A stretch of DNA of 59,884 nucleotides from Betaproteobacteria bacterium HGW-Betaproteobacteria-14 (GCA_002840845.1 PHCS01000008.1:1-59884), one strand, 5' to 3'. Shown: positions 9,377-19,640, counted from the first letter of the stretch. The notes: generated by a model not told the origin, from the letters alone. Numbers and translations are program-made.

Positions 9377-10039
9377 TTATTTTGTGCCGGCATTGCGGCA
9401 ATAGTCGTTATAGAGTTTGGCCACCACTTCGTCGGCCTGTTCGTTCACCAGGGTCAGCGCCATGCCGAGCGTGTCGGTGCCGGAATAGGATTCGTCCCTG
9501 GCCGAGACGTTGGAGAGGGTCCTGCCGCCGGCAGAGACGAGGGTGAAGCCCATGTGCACGGCGACTTCGTTGATTTTCAGCACGGGATTGATGCCGGTCT
9601 GCGTGGTGATGAGGCCGCGCAGAATGAAGCTCGCGCCGAGCTTCTTCGAGGCGTTGATGGCGGCATCCGGGTCATTGCGGAAGTGCGCCTCGAGTTCCGC
9701 CTGGGCAATCTGGGCACGGATCTCCTCCTGGGTGTAGGTCTTCAGACCGAGTGCGCGCAGGCGGTGGTTGATGGCCTGGAAGTGCGGGCCGTAGCGGCTT
9801 TGCGTGGTGTTGTAGCCGTTTGCGGTGCGCTCGGCGATCACCAGCATGATCTTCTTGTTCTTCAGCTGCTGCTTGCAGGGTGCCGAGACGAGCTGGCCGA
9901 TGCGCTGGGCGCGGGCCTGGTCGTCGCCCTTGGCCTTTTCCTCCTCCTCGGAGAACTTGAAAGCCGCGGCCTGGCCGGAGGCGAAAGTCAGCCCCAGGAA
10001 GACGGCGAGTAGTCGCATTACGGCATTCTTCGAGGGCAT
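9377..10039 (-). CDS. Exported protein of unknown function, CsgG/FlgT-like fold possible
   Basis: 220 residues; MRLLAVFLGLTFASGQAAA is a signal peptide, so the true start may be ATG 10018 rather than 10039. Short strand-helix units (KKIMLVIAERTANGY, INHRLRALGLKTYTQEEI, GASFILRGLITTQTG) resemble the periplasmic domains of the neighbouring kinase and CsgG-like protein. A single Cys pair (C in SAPCKQQ, C in YNDYCRN) could form a disulphide. It is 12 bases upstream of the CsgG-like gene, so cotranscribed. No specific function can be assigned. Its signal-peptide coding region holds a copy of the dispersed AAAGTCAG motif. Confidence 0.7.
   Translation of the reverse strand: MPSKNAVMRLLAVFLGLTFASGQAAAFKFSEEEEKAKGDDQARAQRIGQLVSAPCKQQLKNKKIMLVIAERTANGYNTTQSRYGPHFQAINHRLRALGLKTYTQEEIRAQIAQAELEAHFRNDPDAAINASKKLGASFILRGLITTQTGINPVLKINEVAVHMGFTLVSAGGRTLSNVSARDESYSGTDTLGMALTLVNEQADEVVAKLYNDYCRNAGTK
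9984..10007 (+). repeat. Bipartite motif copy 2
   Basis: AAAGTCAG, ten bases, ACGGCG, over the signal-peptide codons of the exported protein gene. Confidence 0.8.
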
Positions 10040-10077
10040 GGCGGGAATGGTATTAATGCAAGGGGAATGATTGTGGC

Positions 10078-10122
10078 AAAAAACAGGCCCCCGTACAACC
10101 GCGCCGGCGGCGGTACGGGGGC
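10078..10122 (-). terminator. Rho-independent terminator of psiF
   Basis: Read on the minus strand, GCCCCCGTAC pairs with GTACGGGGGC across a GC-rich loop and is followed by TGTTTTTT, 16 bases after the psiF stop codon. Strong stem plus T run. Confidence 0.85.
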
Positions 10123-10137
10123 TGATGGCGGGTTGGC

Positions 10138-10428
10138 TTACTTATTCCCGGCCGGCTTGGCGGGCGCTGCAAGCGCGGGCTTCGCGGCATCAGCCGGTTT
10201 TGCCTCGGCCGGCTTGTCGGCCTTGAGGCAGCCGCTCATGAACTTCTTGCGCTCGGCGCCCTTGAGCTTCTTCTCCCCCGCATCCTGGTTGCAGGATTTC
10301 ATGCGTGCTTGCTGTTGGACCTGCTTTTCGGACGGGGCTTTCTTTGCGGCTGGGGCGGCCACAGTTTGCGCCAGGGCGAGATTGGCGGCCAGCAAGGAGG
10401 CGGCAGCGGCCAGGATCAACTTGTTCAT
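10138..10428 (-). CDS. psiF: PsiF-family small periplasmic protein
   Basis: 96 residues from ATG 10428, preceded by AGGAGAACACACG. Signal peptide MNKLILAAAASLLAANLALA, then the PsiF repeat core QQARMKSCNQDAGEKKLKGA and ERKKFMSGCLK, each with one Cys. The Ala/Pro/Lys-rich tail is low complexity. PsiF of E. coli is induced by phosphate starvation, role unknown; no Pho box was identified here. Followed by a strong terminator, so probably monocistronic. Confidence 0.85.
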   Translation of the reverse strand: MNKLILAAAASLLAANLALAQTVAAPAAKKAPSEKQVQQQARMKSCNQDAGEKKLKGAERKKFMSGCLKADKPAEAKPADAAKPALAAPAKPAGNK

Positions 10429-10519
10429 CGTGTGTTCTCCTAGATTGGAATGGTTGCGGCCATGACCCCAAAATTTCCCGTGGGGCAGGTCGCGATATGA
10501 AGAACGCATGAAAACTGGC

Positions 10520-11473
10520 TTAGTTGACGAGGCCCCCGCCTTCGTCTTCGCCGTCCATCGCCTGCTTGTGGCGCTCGACGAATTCCTGGGTGCTGTCGAT
10601 GCCGCGCAGCAGAAGGATGGTCGAGCGTACGGCGGCTTCCAGCAATACGGCCAGGTTGCGGCCGGCCGCGACGGGTATGCTGACCTTGCGCACCGGCACG
10701 CCGAGGATTTCATGCGTCTCGGCGCCCAGCGGCAGACGATCGATTTCCGCGGCGCCCTTCTGCGGCCGCAGCAGGTTCACGACCAGCTTCAGCTTGATCT
10801 TGCGCCGGCAGGCGGTTTCGCCGAAGACGGTGCGGATATTGAGTACGCCGAGGCCGCGCACCTCGAGGAAGTCCCGCAGCATCGGCGGACAGCGCGCCTC
10901 CAGGGTGTTGGGGGCGATGCGTGCGATCTCGACGATGTCGTCGGCGACCATGCCATGGCCGCGGGAGATGAGCTCCAGGGCCAGCTCGCTCTTGCCGACG
11001 CCCGAATCCCCGGTGATGAGCACGCCCATGCCGAGCACGTCCATCATGACGGCATGCAGCTCGACGGTCTCCGCCAGTTGGCGCGACAGCCAGATGCGCA
11101 GCAGGTCGATGACCGTCGCCGCCGTCTGCGGCGACGAGAAGAGCGCGGTGTCCGTTTTGTCGCAGGCTTCCCGCACATTGGCGGGAACCGCGCAGCCGTC
11201 CGCCACGATGATGGCCGGCGGGTGCGCAGCGATGATCTCCTCGATGTGGCGGGAGACGCGAACCGTGTGCTGCTTGGCTGCCCAGTTGATTTCCGGGGCG
11301 CCGATGACCTGGATGCGGTCGGGATGGATGAGATTGAGGTGGCCGATCAGATCCGCCGGGGATGCATTTTCGTGATTGACCGCAATGAGCGCATCCAGAT
11401 TGCCGCCTACCCGCAGCAGCTGCAACCGTTCCCGGTGATACTCAAACAGCTGCGCGACGCTCGCCTGCCGCAT
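10520..11473 (-). CDS. hprK: HPr kinase/phosphorylase HprK
   Basis: 317 residues from ATG 11473, which lies 32 bases inside the 3' end of ptsN. P-loop GDSGVGKS at 155-162, the HprK signature EVRGLGVLNIRTVFGE and the C-terminal PVAAGRNLAVLLEAAVR are present. The enzyme phosphorylates and dephosphorylates a serine of HPr-type proteins. HPr and enzyme I genes are not in this window. In betaproteobacteria hprK commonly sits with ptsN, hpf and rpoN, as here, in a regulatory PTS rather than a sugar transport system. Confidence 0.95.
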   Translation of the reverse strand: MRQASVAQLFEYHRERLQLLRVGGNLDALIAVNHENASPADLIGHLNLIHPDRIQVIGAPEINWAAKQHTVRVSRHIEEIIAAHPPAIIVADGCAVPANVREACDKTDTALFSSPQTAATVIDLLRIWLSRQLAETVELHAVMMDVLGMGVLITGDSGVGKSELALELISRGHGMVADDIVEIARIAPNTLEARCPPMLRDFLEVRGLGVLNIRTVFGETACRRKIKLKLVVNLLRPQKGAAEIDRLPLGAETHEILGVPVRKVSIPVAAGRNLAVLLEAAVRSTILLLRGIDSTQEFVERHKQAMDGEDEGGGLVN

Positions 11474-11927
11474 GGGGTTCCCAGCCGGTAAACAGGGCAT
11501 GAATGGCAGCCGCATCCGCGGCTGCGGCCAATTTCTCGCGGAACGGGCGATCGGAGAACATCTGTGCAAGTTCCGAGAGGATCTGCAGATGCTGCTCGGT
11601 CGCCTGCTCCGGCACCAGCAGCACGAACAGCAAACTCACCGGCTTGCCGTCCGGCGCGTCGAACTGTACCGGGGCAGCCAAGCGGAAAAAGGCGCCGACC
11701 GCTTCCTTCAGGCCCTTGATGCGGCCATGCGGGATGGCCACGCCCTGGCCGAGCCCGGTCGAACCGAGCTTTTCCCGCGCGAAGAGGCTGTCGAATACCG
11801 TACTGCGTCCGATGCCCTGGTTGTTTTCGAACATGATTCCAGACTGCTCGAAGACGCGCTTCTTGCTGCTGGCATCGAGATCGATCTGGACGTTGGAAAG
11901 GGGCAGAAGCTTGGAGATCAGGTTCAT
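11442..11927 (-). CDS. ptsN: PTS IIA-like nitrogen-regulatory protein PtsN
   Basis: 161 residues. GVAIPHGRIKG with the phospho-accepting H67 and the surrounding EKLGSTGLG are the EIIA(Ntr) signature, and no IIB/IIC domains are attached, as expected. It receives phosphate through the nitrogen PTS and modulates potassium transport and sigma-54-linked regulation in known relatives. Overlaps hprK by 32 bases and follows hpf, so likely cotranscribed with rpoN. Confidence 0.94.
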   Translation of the reverse strand: MNLISKLLPLSNVQIDLDASSKKRVFEQSGIMFENNQGIGRSTVFDSLFAREKLGSTGLGQGVAIPHGRIKGLKEAVGAFFRLAAPVQFDAPDGKPVSLLFVLLVPEQATEQHLQILSELAQMFSDRPFREKLAAAADAAAIHALFTGWEPHAAGERRAAV

Positions 11928-12052
11928 GGTGATACGGCCACGGCAGATGGGTGCGGAAACGTGCTGGCGGAAGCGTCTGGAGCGATTTCTCTGTGGGGCT
12001 TTCCCTGGCTAGGGTGCGGATTATACCGGGAAAGCCCCTCAGGGCGCGAGGC

Positions 12053-12373
12053 CTATTCGACGGGCTGCCGCTTGAGCGCCTCGTGCGCATGATCCTTCTT
12101 CTTCTCCTTGTGCTTGAGCACCTGGCGGTCGAGCTTGTCCACCAGGGCGTCGATGCTGGCATACAGGTTTTCGTCCTGGGCTTCCACGAAGATGTCCTTG
12201 CCGCTTACATGCACGGTCACTTCCGCCTTCTGCCGCAGTTTTTCCACTGACAGGATGACGTGCACCGCGGTCACGTGATCGAAGTGCCGTATGACGCGAT
12301 CGAGCTTGCTGGTGACGTAATCGCGGATGGCCGGCGTGACTTCGAGATGATGCCCGGTGATGTTGAGGTTCAT
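12053..12373 (-). CDS. hpf: Ribosome hibernation promoting factor (short HPF/RaiA type)
   Basis: 106 residues. MNLNITGHHLEVTPAIRDYV, the middle AEVTVHVSGKDIFVEAQDEN and LYASIDALVDKLDRQVLKHKEK are typical of the HPF/YfiA family, and the absence of a long C-terminal domain makes it the short form. It binds the 30S decoding region to idle ribosomes in stationary phase. Position directly after rpoN is conserved in proteobacteria. Confidence 0.93.
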   Translation of the reverse strand: MNLNITGHHLEVTPAIRDYVTSKLDRVIRHFDHVTAVHVILSVEKLRQKAEVTVHVSGKDIFVEAQDENLYASIDALVDKLDRQVLKHKEKKKDHAHEALKRQPVE

Positions 12374-12389
12374 GATGGCTCCTTGGCAA

Positions 12390-12420
12390 GTGGGAGCCGG
12401 AACGGCAGGCGAACCGGCTC
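12390..12420 (-). terminator. Imperfect hairpin between rpoN and hpf
   Basis: GAGCCGG and CCGGCTC arms pair around an imperfect middle in the 72-base gap between rpoN and hpf on the minus strand. No T run follows, so it may be an attenuator or RNA processing site that sets hpf-ptsN-hprK levels relative to rpoN. Confidence 0.35.
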
Positions 12421-12445
12421 TTGGGATGAAACTGGATAACGACCC

Positions 12446-13870
12446 CTAAATGGACTTCCTTAGGTTCACCGGCGGGATGTTCAGCGCCTCGCGGTATTTG
12501 GCGACGGTGCGTCGCGCCACCATGATGCCCTGCTGACCCAGTATGTCGGCCAGCTGCGCGTCGGAGAGGGGCTTCTTGCCGTCCTCGGCGCTCACCAGCT
12601 GCTTGATCAGGGCGCGGATCGCTGTCGAGGACGCCGCACCGCCGGTTTCGGTGGCAACGTGGCTGCCGAAAAAGTATTTCAGTTCGTACACGCCGCGCGG
12701 CGAGGCCATGTATTTCTGCGTCGTCACGCGCGAGATGGTCGATTCATGCAGGCCGAGCTGGTCGGCGATTTCGCGCAGGGTGAGCGGCCGCATCGCCACG
12801 TCGCCGTGCTCGAAGAACTGGCGTTGCCTGTCGACAATGGCCTGGGAGACGCGCTGGATCGTCTCGAAGCGCTGCTGCACATTCTTGATCAGCCATTTGG
12901 CTTCCTGCAGCTGGCTGGCAAGGCCCGAGCCGCGCTGTCCCTGCAGGATGTCCGCGTAGAGGCGGTTGATGCGCAGCCGCGGCATCGCCTCGGCATTGAG
13001 CGAGGCGACCCACTGGCCGCGCACCTTGCGCACGACGACGTCGGGAATGACATAGCGCGTTTCGACCGGCGAATACTGAGCGCCGGGCCGCGGGTTGAGC
13101 GAACGGATCAGCGCCTGGGCCTCGCGCAACTCATCCTCACTGCAGGCAACCGCTTTGCGCAGTCTCACGTAATCGCGCGCGGCGAGCTGGTCGAGATGCT
13201 TGCGCACGATTATCAGGGCCAGGTCGCGCGTCTTCGACGAGGTCAGGTTGGCCAGCTGCAGGGCGAGGCACTCCGAGGCGCTGCGCGCGCCGATGCCGGG
13301 CGGATCGAAGTTCTGCAAGTGCTTCAGGGCAATCTGCAGGTCGTCGATGTCCACTTCCAGTTCGGCCGGCAGCAGTTCGACCAGTTCATCGAGGTCTTGC
13401 GCAAGGTAACCGTCATCGTCGAGGGCTTCGATCAGCAGCCGGACCAGGCTGCGGTCTCGCTCGGTGAGCGGCATCATGGCCAGCTGCAGGCCGAGATGGT
13501 CGCGCAGCGAAGTGACTGCGGCCTGAATCTCGGCGTAGGACGGTTCGTCGTCATTGCGCTCGTCGCGCGACGCGGCTGTCCCGCCGCTATCGCCAAGCCA
13601 GTCGGCAGGGCTGCTGTCGCCGAAATTCGGCTCGGGCGGGGCGCCGTCCAGCGATTCGGCGGGGGCCTGCAGCGCGTCGCCGGAGGCCGAGTAAACCGGC
13701 GCCTCGGGCACCGGCTCATCCTCGCGTTCGAGCAGGGGGTTGTCCTGCAGGAAGTTGTCGATCTCCTGGTTCAGTTCGAGCGTGGATAGCTGCAGCAGAC
13801 GGATCGACTGCTGCAGCTGAGGCGTCAGGGCGAGATGCTGCGAGAGCTTGAGCTGAAGGGTTTGTTTCAT
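12446..13870 (-). CDS. rpoN: RNA polymerase sigma-54 factor
   Basis: 474 residues. N-terminal Gln/Leu-rich activator-contact region ([20 protein letters not shown]), an acidic linker at about 50-115, core-binding region, helix-turn-helix around [19 protein letters not shown], and the RpoN box [10 protein letters not shown] near residue 455. It directs polymerase to -24/-12 promoters and needs an AAA+ activator; both such a promoter (42091-42105) and such an activator (40035-41789) occur in this window. First gene of rpoN-hpf-ptsN-hprK, downstream of lptB. Confidence 0.97.
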   Translation of the reverse strand: MKQTLQLKLSQHLALTPQLQQSIRLLQLSTLELNQEIDNFLQDNPLLEREDEPVPEAPVYSASGDALQAPAESLDGAPPEPNFGDSSPADWLGDSGGTAASRDERNDDEPSYAEIQAAVTSLRDHLGLQLAMMPLTERDRSLVRLLIEALDDDGYLAQDLDELVELLPAELEVDIDDLQIALKHLQNFDPPGIGARSASECLALQLANLTSSKTRDLALIIVRKHLDQLAARDYVRLRKAVACSEDELREAQALIRSLNPRPGAQYSPVETRYVIPDVVVRKVRGQWVASLNAEAMPRLRINRLYADILQGQRGSGLASQLQEAKWLIKNVQQRFETIQRVSQAIVDRQRQFFEHGDVAMRPLTLREIADQLGLHESTISRVTTQKYMASPRGVYELKYFFGSHVATETGGAASSTAIRALIKQLVSAEDGKKPLSDAQLADILGQQGIMVARRTVAKYREALNIPPVNLRKSI

Positions 13871-13909
13871 CGACAGACTGGGAGAGCCGCCACGTGCCCA
13901 AGCCGTTCT

Positions 13910-14628
<719 letters not shown>

Positions 14629-14632
<4 letters not shown>

Positions 14633-15063
14633 TCTGCCATTTCCTTGAGCACCCGGCGGATGGTGTCGGCTGCAAAGCCGCGCTGCTGCAGGAAGCGCGC
14701 CTGCCGTGCGTAATCGACGCGGTCGACCGGAGCTGCGCCGAACTTGCGCCGCCACACCTCGCAGGCCCGCTCGAGCTCGCTATCGCTATCGGCGGGCAGC
14801 GCCGCCGCAATGACTGCTTCGGCGACGCCCCTGGCGCGCAGGCTGTGGCGCAGCTTGGCGTTGCCCGCCCGCGCCGCGCGCGAGGACACATACGCCTCGG
14901 CGAAGCGCGCATCGGAGAGCAGGCCGGTTTGTTCGAGCTGATCGAGCATGGTCTGGATGTCTTCGCGGGTGCCGTCGGCGGAAAGTTTCCGGGTCAGCTC
15001 GGCGCGGGAATGTTCGCGCCGGGCGAGCATTCGCAGCGCTTTGTTTTTCAGTTCGTCTCTCAA
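14629..15063 (-). CDS. recX: Regulatory protein RecX
   Basis: 144 residues. [19 protein letters not shown] and [21 protein letters not shown] are the conserved RecX helices, with the repeat at [12 protein letters not shown]. RecX binds along the RecA filament and inhibits it. It overlaps recA by four bases (ATGA-type) and lptB by four, so the three are translationally coupled. Confidence 0.93.
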
Positions 15064-16079
15064 GCCTCGGCCGTGACGGCGTTCTGCTGCTCGGCGACGC
15101 CAACCGCGGCGCGGACCTTGTTCTCGATCTCGCGCGCCATCTCAGGATGTTCCTTGAGGTACTCACGGGCGTTGTCCTTGCCCTGGCCGATGCGTTCCCC
15201 GTTGTAGGAATACCAGGCGCCGGCTTTCTCGACGAGCTTGTGATCGACGCCGAGCTCGATGATCTCTCCCTCGCGCGAAATGCCCTCGCCGTAGAGGATG
15301 TCGAACTCCGCCTGGCGGAAGGGCGGCGCCACCTTGTTCTTCACCACCTTGACGCGGGTTTCCGAGCCGATGACCTCGTCGTTCTTCTTGATGCTGCCGG
15401 TGCGGCGGATGTCCAGGCGCACCGAGGCGTAGAACTTCAGGGCATTGCCGCCGGTGGTGGTTTCCGGGTTGCCGAACATGACGCCGATCTTCATGCGGAT
15501 CTGGTTGATGAAGATGACCAGCGTGTTGGTGCGCTTGATGTTGGCGGTGAGCTTGCGCAGCGCCTGGCTCATGAGGCGGGCTTGCAGGCCCATCTGCGGC
15601 TCGCCCATCTCGCCCTCGATTTCGGCTTTCGGCGTCAGGGCCGCCACCGAGTCGATGACGACGACGTCGACGCCGCCGGAGCGCACCAGCATGTCGGCGA
15701 TTTCCAGGGCTTGTTCGCCGGTGTCGGGCTGGGAAATGAGCAGCTGGCCGACGTCTACGCCGATCTTCTGGGCATACTGCGGGTCGAGCGCATGCTCGGC
15801 ATCGATGAAGGCTGCCGCCCCGCCCAGCTTCTGGACCTCGGCGATGACCTGCAGGGTCAGGGTTGTCTTGCCGGAGGATTCCGGCCCGTAGATCTCGACC
15901 ACCCGGCCGCGCGGCAGGCCGCCGATGCCGAGGGCGATGTCCAGGCCGAGCGAGCCGGTCGACACGACCTGAACGTCTTCCACCTTGCTGTCGCCCAGCC
16001 GCATGATCGAACCCTTGCCGAACTGCTTCTCGATCTGGGCCAGTGCGGCAGAAAGCGCCTTGCTTTTGTTGTCTTCCAT
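15060..16079 (-). CDS. recA: Recombinase RecA
   Basis: 339 residues from ATG 16079 ([20 protein letters not shown]); an upstream in-frame ATG at 16172 adds unrelated residues. P-loop GPESSGKT at 65-72, L2 loop [18 protein letters not shown] and a normal length show an intact RecA. It forms filaments on single-stranded DNA, drives strand exchange and triggers LexA cleavage. A clear LexA box was not found upstream; only a half site TACTGT is visible on the minus strand near 16115. Confidence 0.98.
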   Translation of the reverse strand: MEDNKSKALSAALAQIEKQFGKGSIMRLGDSKVEDVQVVSTGSLGLDIALGIGGLPRGRVVEIYGPESSGKTTLTLQVIAEVQKLGGAAAFIDAEHALDPQYAQKIGVDVGQLLISQPDTGEQALEIADMLVRSGGVDVVVIDSVAALTPKAEIEGEMGEPQMGLQARLMSQALRKLTANIKRTNTLVIFINQIRMKIGVMFGNPETTTGGNALKFYASVRLDIRRTGSIKKNDEVIGSETRVKVVKNKVAPPFRQAEFDILYGEGISREGEIIELGVDHKLVEKAGAWYSYNGERIGQGKDNAREYLKEHPEMAREIENKVRAAVGVAEQQNAVTAEA

Positions 16080-16179
16080 AGTGATTCCCCAGTGGATTGC
16101 GGTTGAATTATGGCACAGTATTTGCCAGGTCGGCGCACGCCCCCATGGTCGAATAATATATAATAAAATCAATATATTA
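16080..16179 (-). promoter_or_regulatory. AT-rich recA promoter region
   Basis: The 100 bases between pncC and recA include 16150-16180, which is almost pure A/T (repeated ATATAAT-like blocks) in an otherwise GC-rich window. On the minus strand it offers TTGATT and TATATT-type boxes for recA. Exact promoter elements are not resolved. Confidence 0.45.
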
Positions 16180-16683
16180 TTAGAGTGTTAGCGCTTGCTC
16201 TCCGAGCATCCTGAGCAGGCCTTGGAGGGCATGGATCACCGACAGCCTGCGCACGGTTTCCCGGTCGCCCGTGAAAAGTCGCGTCTCGGCTGTCGCTTCC
16301 CCGCCCCGCAGGGCCCAGGCGAAGCATACGGTGCCCACTGGCTTACCCGGTGAGCCACCCCCTGGGCCGGCAACGCCCGAAATCGCCAGCGCCGCCTGGG
16401 CATGGCTGCGCCTGAGCGCGCCGGCCGCCATTTCGCGTACGACCGCCTCGCTGACCGCCCCGTCCTGCCGCAAGGTGTGGGCCTGCACCCCGAGCAATTC
16501 CTGCTTGGCGGCGTTGGAGTAGGTGACGAAGCCGCGCTCGAACCATTGCGAGGAGCCGGCCGTTGCCGTGACCACTTCGGATACCCAGCCGCCGGTGCAG
16601 GATTCGGCGCAAGCGAGCATTAACTTTTGTCCGAGCAAGACCTCACCCAGGCGGAGCGAAAGGCGCTCAAGATCCTTATCCAT
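16180..16683 (-). CDS. pncC: Nicotinamide-nucleotide amidohydrolase PncC (CinA C-terminal family)
   Basis: 167 residues from ATG 16683, overlapping the pgpA stop by eight bases. [22 protein letters not shown], the catalytic-region [13 protein letters not shown] and [22 protein letters not shown] are diagnostic. It deamidates NMN to nicotinate mononucleotide. Stand-alone CinA C-terminal domain, normal for E. coli-type PncC. Last gene of the thiL-pgpA-pncC run. Confidence 0.92.
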   Translation of the reverse strand: MDKDLERLSLRLGEVLLGQKLMLACAESCTGGWVSEVVTATAGSSQWFERGFVTYSNAAKQELLGVQAHTLRQDGAVSEAVVREMAAGALRRSHAQAALAISGVAGPGGGSPGKPVGTVCFAWALRGGEATAETRLFTGDRETVRRLSVIHALQGLLRMLGEQALTL

Positions 16684-17158
16684 TGAAGGCCACCATGAAG
16701 AGGGCAAGCACCAGCAGCGTGTAGCCCGCCGCCACCAGGTCGTCGAGCATGACGCCGAGGCCGTGTTTCATGTGGCCGTCGATCCAGCGTGCCGGCTGCG
16801 GCTTGACGATGTCGAAGAAGCGGAACCAGATAAAGGCCGCCAACTGCCACAGAAACGTTTCGGGCGTGAGCAGCAGCACCAGCCAGAAGGGGACGATCTC
16901 GTCCACGACGATCGACCCATGGTCTGGCACGCCCAGCGCACGGCCGGTGCGGCCGGCGGCGAAAGCGCCGACAACGAAAGCCGCGGCAAGAAAGGCGAGC
17001 ATGCCCATGTCGGAGAAATGGGGCTTGATCAAGGCGTACAGCAGCCAGGCCGCGAACGTGCCGGCCGTCCCGGGCGCCACCGGCGACAGGCCGCTGCCGA
17101 AGCCGCAGGCGATGAAATGGGCCGGGTGGCTGAAGAGGAAGCGAAGGCCGGGCTTCAT
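16676..17158 (-). CDS. pgpA: Phosphatidylglycerophosphatase A
   Basis: 160 residues. HFIACGFGSGLSPVAPGTAGT, VVDEIVPFWLVLLL and FRFFDIVKPQPARWID are the family blocks, with hydrophobic spans between. It dephosphorylates phosphatidylglycerophosphate at the inner membrane. Start overlaps the thiL stop by four bases. Confidence 0.94.
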   Translation of the reverse strand: MKPGLRFLFSHPAHFIACGFGSGLSPVAPGTAGTFAAWLLYALIKPHFSDMGMLAFLAAAFVVGAFAAGRTGRALGVPDHGSIVVDEIVPFWLVLLLTPETFLWQLAAFIWFRFFDIVKPQPARWIDGHMKHGLGVMLDDLVAAGYTLLVLALFMVAFNG

Positions 17159-18126
17159 GCGAAGTGGTCGTAGCCGCGTCCGGGGAGCGGCATGGACTTG
17201 CCTGCGGCGTCGCGCAGGGCCAGTTCGCCGGCCGGTCCCGGGCGCAGGCTGCCGATGCGCGCGAGCGGCAGGCCGAGGCGTGCGGACAGTGCCTCGATGT
17301 CGCCGCGCCGGTCGGGCGGGGCGGTGAAGGCCAGCTCGTAATCGTCGCCGCCGGCAAGCAGGCACTGCGTCGCTTGCGCGGCGTCGGTGCAGGCCTCGAG
17401 GGCGGCCTGCGGCAGGCGGGCGAATTCGATGTCGGCCGCCAGCACTGAGCATTCCAGGATGTGGCCGATGTCGGCGAGCAGGCCGTCGGAGACGTCGATG
17501 GCGGCGCGGGCCAGGCCGCGCAGGCCAAGGCCCAGCTCGACGCGCGGCAGCGGGCGCTCCAGCGCGGCCAGGCAGGATTCAATCGCCGTGCCGTGGAGGC
17601 TGACTTTTCCCTGCCGGTGCCGCAGCCCGAGCGCAGCCAGGCCGGGCGCGCCCGAAACCCAGAGCTCGTCGCCTGCATGGGCGCCGGCGCGTGTCAGCGC
17701 CTGTCCCTGCGGCACCTCGCCGAAGACGGTGGGGGTGATGTTGAGCGGTCCGCGCGTGGTGTCGCCGCCGACGACATCGACTTCGAAGGCTGCGGCGGCG
17801 GCAAAAAAGCCGCGTGCGAAGGCGGCGATCCAGGTCTCGTCGGCCTCGGGCAGGGCCGCCGCCACCACCGCCCAGCGCGGCTGCGCGCCCATGGCGGCGA
17901 GGTCGGAGAGGTTCACGGCAAGCGCCTTCCAGCCGAGGGCTTCGGCATCGGCTCCTTCGAGGAAATGCGTGCCGGCCACCAGCATGTCGGTGGACACCAC
18001 CAGGTCCATGTCGGGCGCCGGGCGGATGACGGCGCCGTCGTCACCGACGCCCAGCACCGTATGGTGCACGGGGCGGGTGAAGTGGCGCGCGATCAACTCG
18101 AATTCCGAGGGCCTGTTCTCAACCAT
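17155..18126 (-). CDS. thiL: Thiamine-monophosphate kinase ThiL
   Basis: 323 residues from ATG 18126 (MVENRPSEFELIARHF), the usual N-terminus; an upstream start at 18150 adds eight atypical residues. VGDDGAVI, DMLVAGTHF, NLSDLAAMGAQPRWAV and AIDVSDGLLADIGHIL are the metal- and nucleotide-binding motifs. It phosphorylates thiamine monophosphate to the diphosphate. Same strand as nusB and pgpA, as in many proteobacteria. Confidence 0.94.
   Translation of the reverse strand: MVENRPSEFELIARHFTRPVHHTVLGVGDDGAVIRPAPDMDLVVSTDMLVAGTHFLEGADAEALGWKALAVNLSDLAAMGAQPRWAVVAAALPEADETWIAAFARGFFAAAAAFEVDVVGGDTTRGPLNITPTVFGEVPQGQALTRAGAHAGDELWVSGAPGLAALGLRHRQGKVSLHGTAIESCLAALERPLPRVELGLGLRGLARAAIDVSDGLLADIGHILECSVLAADIEFARLPQAALEACTDAAQATQCLLAGGDDYELAFTAPPDRRGDIEALSARLGLPLARIGSLRPGPAGELALRDAAGKSMPLPGRGYDHFA
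17584..17607 (-). repeat. Bipartite motif copy 3
   Basis: AAAGTCAG, ten bases, ACGGCG on the minus strand, in thiL. Confidence 0.8.
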
Positions 18127-18255
18127 TCTGTCGGCGCGAATGTCCAGCAAGACGGGGTGGCGATGACAGTAGCCATTCTACGGCGGCCGCACCAACGCAA
18201 CCGGCGGAATGATCGAGAGCAGACATCCGGGGCACGGCGGTTTCCGTGCGCGGCC

Positions 18256-18510
18256 TTATTTTTTCTCGGCGGGCGCGGGCGCGGGTGCTGTTGCAGCAGG
18301 AGCCGGCCTGGACGGCATGGCGGTCTTGCTGCCGGGCTTGCCGAATTCGCTCATGGCTTCGCCGCGCAGCTCCAGCGCGAAGGTCATGAAAATCAGGCCG
18401 CCGATGAAAAATGCGAGCAGGGCGTATACCCACCAGTCGGCGAAGTAGTGTTTCGGGTGCTTGTCCTCCGCCGTCTGGGGATTGGCGCGCACGATGGGTT
18501 GTTTGCTCAT
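18256..18510 (-). CDS. Small single-span membrane protein, unknown function
   Basis: 84 residues. A basic N-terminus, one membrane span ([21 protein letters not shown], roughly 26-46) and an Ala/Pro-rich tail ending PAPAPAEKK. Starts four bases inside nusB, so it is translated as part of the rib-nusB operon. No family recognised. Confidence 0.75.
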   Translation of the reverse strand: MSKQPIVRANPQTAEDKHPKHYFADWWVYALLAFFIGGLIFMTFALELRGEAMSEFGKPGSKTAMPSRPAPAATAPAPAPAEKK

Positions 18511-18974
18511 GACTCCTCCTTCGGATTCTCCTGCGGCTTGCTGCGCCTGGCCGACCGGACTGCCTCATCGGGCCGGATCGAGGCGGCGAGTTTGTCCAGC
18601 ACGCCATTCACGTATTTGTGGCCGTCCGTGCCCCCGTAGCTCTTGGCAAGCTCGATGGCCTCGTTGATCACCACCTTGTAGGGCGCCTCGAGGTGCCGCT
18701 TCAATTCAAAGGCGGCAAGCAGCAGGATGGCGCGCTCGACGGGCGAGAGCTCGGCGTAGGGACGATCCAGCAGCGGTTCGATGAGGCCCTGCAGGTCCGC
18801 CGCTTCGGCCATGGCGCCGTTCAACAGCAGGTCGAACAGGGCGCGGTCGACTTTCTCGAAGCCGCCCGCCGCGGACAGGTGCGCCTCGATCGCCGGCAAG
18901 TCGTTGCCGGAGAGCTGCCACTGGTAGAGGCCCTGCAGGGCGAACTCCCTGGCGCGGCGTCTGGGAGATTTCAT
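18507..18974 (-). CDS. nusB: Transcription antitermination factor NusB
   Basis: 155 residues. [32 protein letters not shown] and [30 protein letters not shown] are the conserved NusB helices. It forms the boxA-binding NusB-NusE complex for rRNA antitermination. Its start overlaps ribH by four bases, a common arrangement. Confidence 0.95.
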   Translation of the reverse strand: MKSPRRRAREFALQGLYQWQLSGNDLPAIEAHLSAAGGFEKVDRALFDLLLNGAMAEAADLQGLIEPLLDRPYAELSPVERAILLLAAFELKRHLEAPYKVVINEAIELAKSYGGTDGHKYVNGVLDKLAASIRPDEAVRSARRSKPQENPKEES

Positions 18975-19444
18975 TTCTTCAGAAATCTTTGCAAGTTCGC
19001 CATTTCGACCGCCGCCTGGCCGGCTTCCCCGCCCTTTTGCACCATGCGCGCCAGCGCCTGGTCGTCGTCCTCGGTGGTGAGGACGCCGTTGGCGACCGGC
19101 ACGCCGGTGGCGAGCTGGACGTCGGTGATGCCGCGCGCCGATTCGTTGGAGACGATCTCGAAATGGTAGGTTTCACCGCGGATGACGCAGCCGAGCGCCA
19201 CCAGGGCGTCGAAGCGTTCGCTCTGCGCCATCGTCTGCAGCACCAGCGGCAATTCCAGCGCGCCCGGCACGGTGACGATCTGCATGTCGGCGGCGCGCAC
19301 GCCGAGGCGCTTCAGCTCCGCCGTGCAGCCGCCCAGCAGGCCCTCGCTGACGTCGATGTTGAAGCGGCTCATGGCGATGCCGATGCGCAGGCCCTGGCCG
19401 GACAGGTTCGGGTCGAATTCCTCGATGTCGTCGTAGCGTGCCAT
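18971..19444 (-). CDS. ribH: 6,7-dimethyl-8-ribityllumazine synthase
   Basis: 157 residues. [51 protein letters not shown] and the [11 protein letters not shown] block are the lumazine synthase motifs, including the active-site His of YHFE. It condenses the ribulose-5-phosphate-derived butanone phosphate with the pyrimidine to give lumazine, the substrate of RibE. Part of ribE-ribBX-ribH-nusB. Confidence 0.96.
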   Translation of the reverse strand: MARYDDIEEFDPNLSGQGLRIGIAMSRFNIDVSEGLLGGCTAELKRLGVRAADMQIVTVPGALELPLVLQTMAQSERFDALVALGCVIRGETYHFEIVSNESARGITDVQLATGVPVANGVLTTEDDDQALARMVQKGGEAGQAAVEMANLQRFLKK

Positions 19445-19490
19445 GTCAGCCCTCCGCCGGGCCGCGCGCGAAGGCGCGCGAAATTATTGG

Positions 19491-19640
19491 GCACCCCCTC
19501 CCATCCTCCCCCGCCGGGCGGGGGAGGTGACTGGTCACCCCCGCCCTCGGGACGGGGGAAGGGGGGTGGGTTGTCACTTGCCCCAGCGGGGTGCGCTTGC
19601 GCACCCCCTTCCCGGGGAAGGGGGGTAGGGGGAAGGTGGT
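19491..19640. repeat. Cluster of C/G-tract inverted repeats between ribBX and ribH
   Basis: Three neighbouring palindromic units fill the gap: CTCCCCCGCC/GGCGGGGGAG near 19516-19537, a CACCCCCGCCC...GGGGGAAGGGGGG unit, and a CACCCCCTTCC...GGAAGGGGGG unit near 19600-19637. The same type occurs at 8527-8565. Long G runs could form quadruplexes or strong RNA hairpins inside the rib operon transcript. Confidence 0.6.

Noticed and set aside
16080..16179. LexA-binding box before recA
   Set aside because: Only a half site was found, without the palindromic partner.
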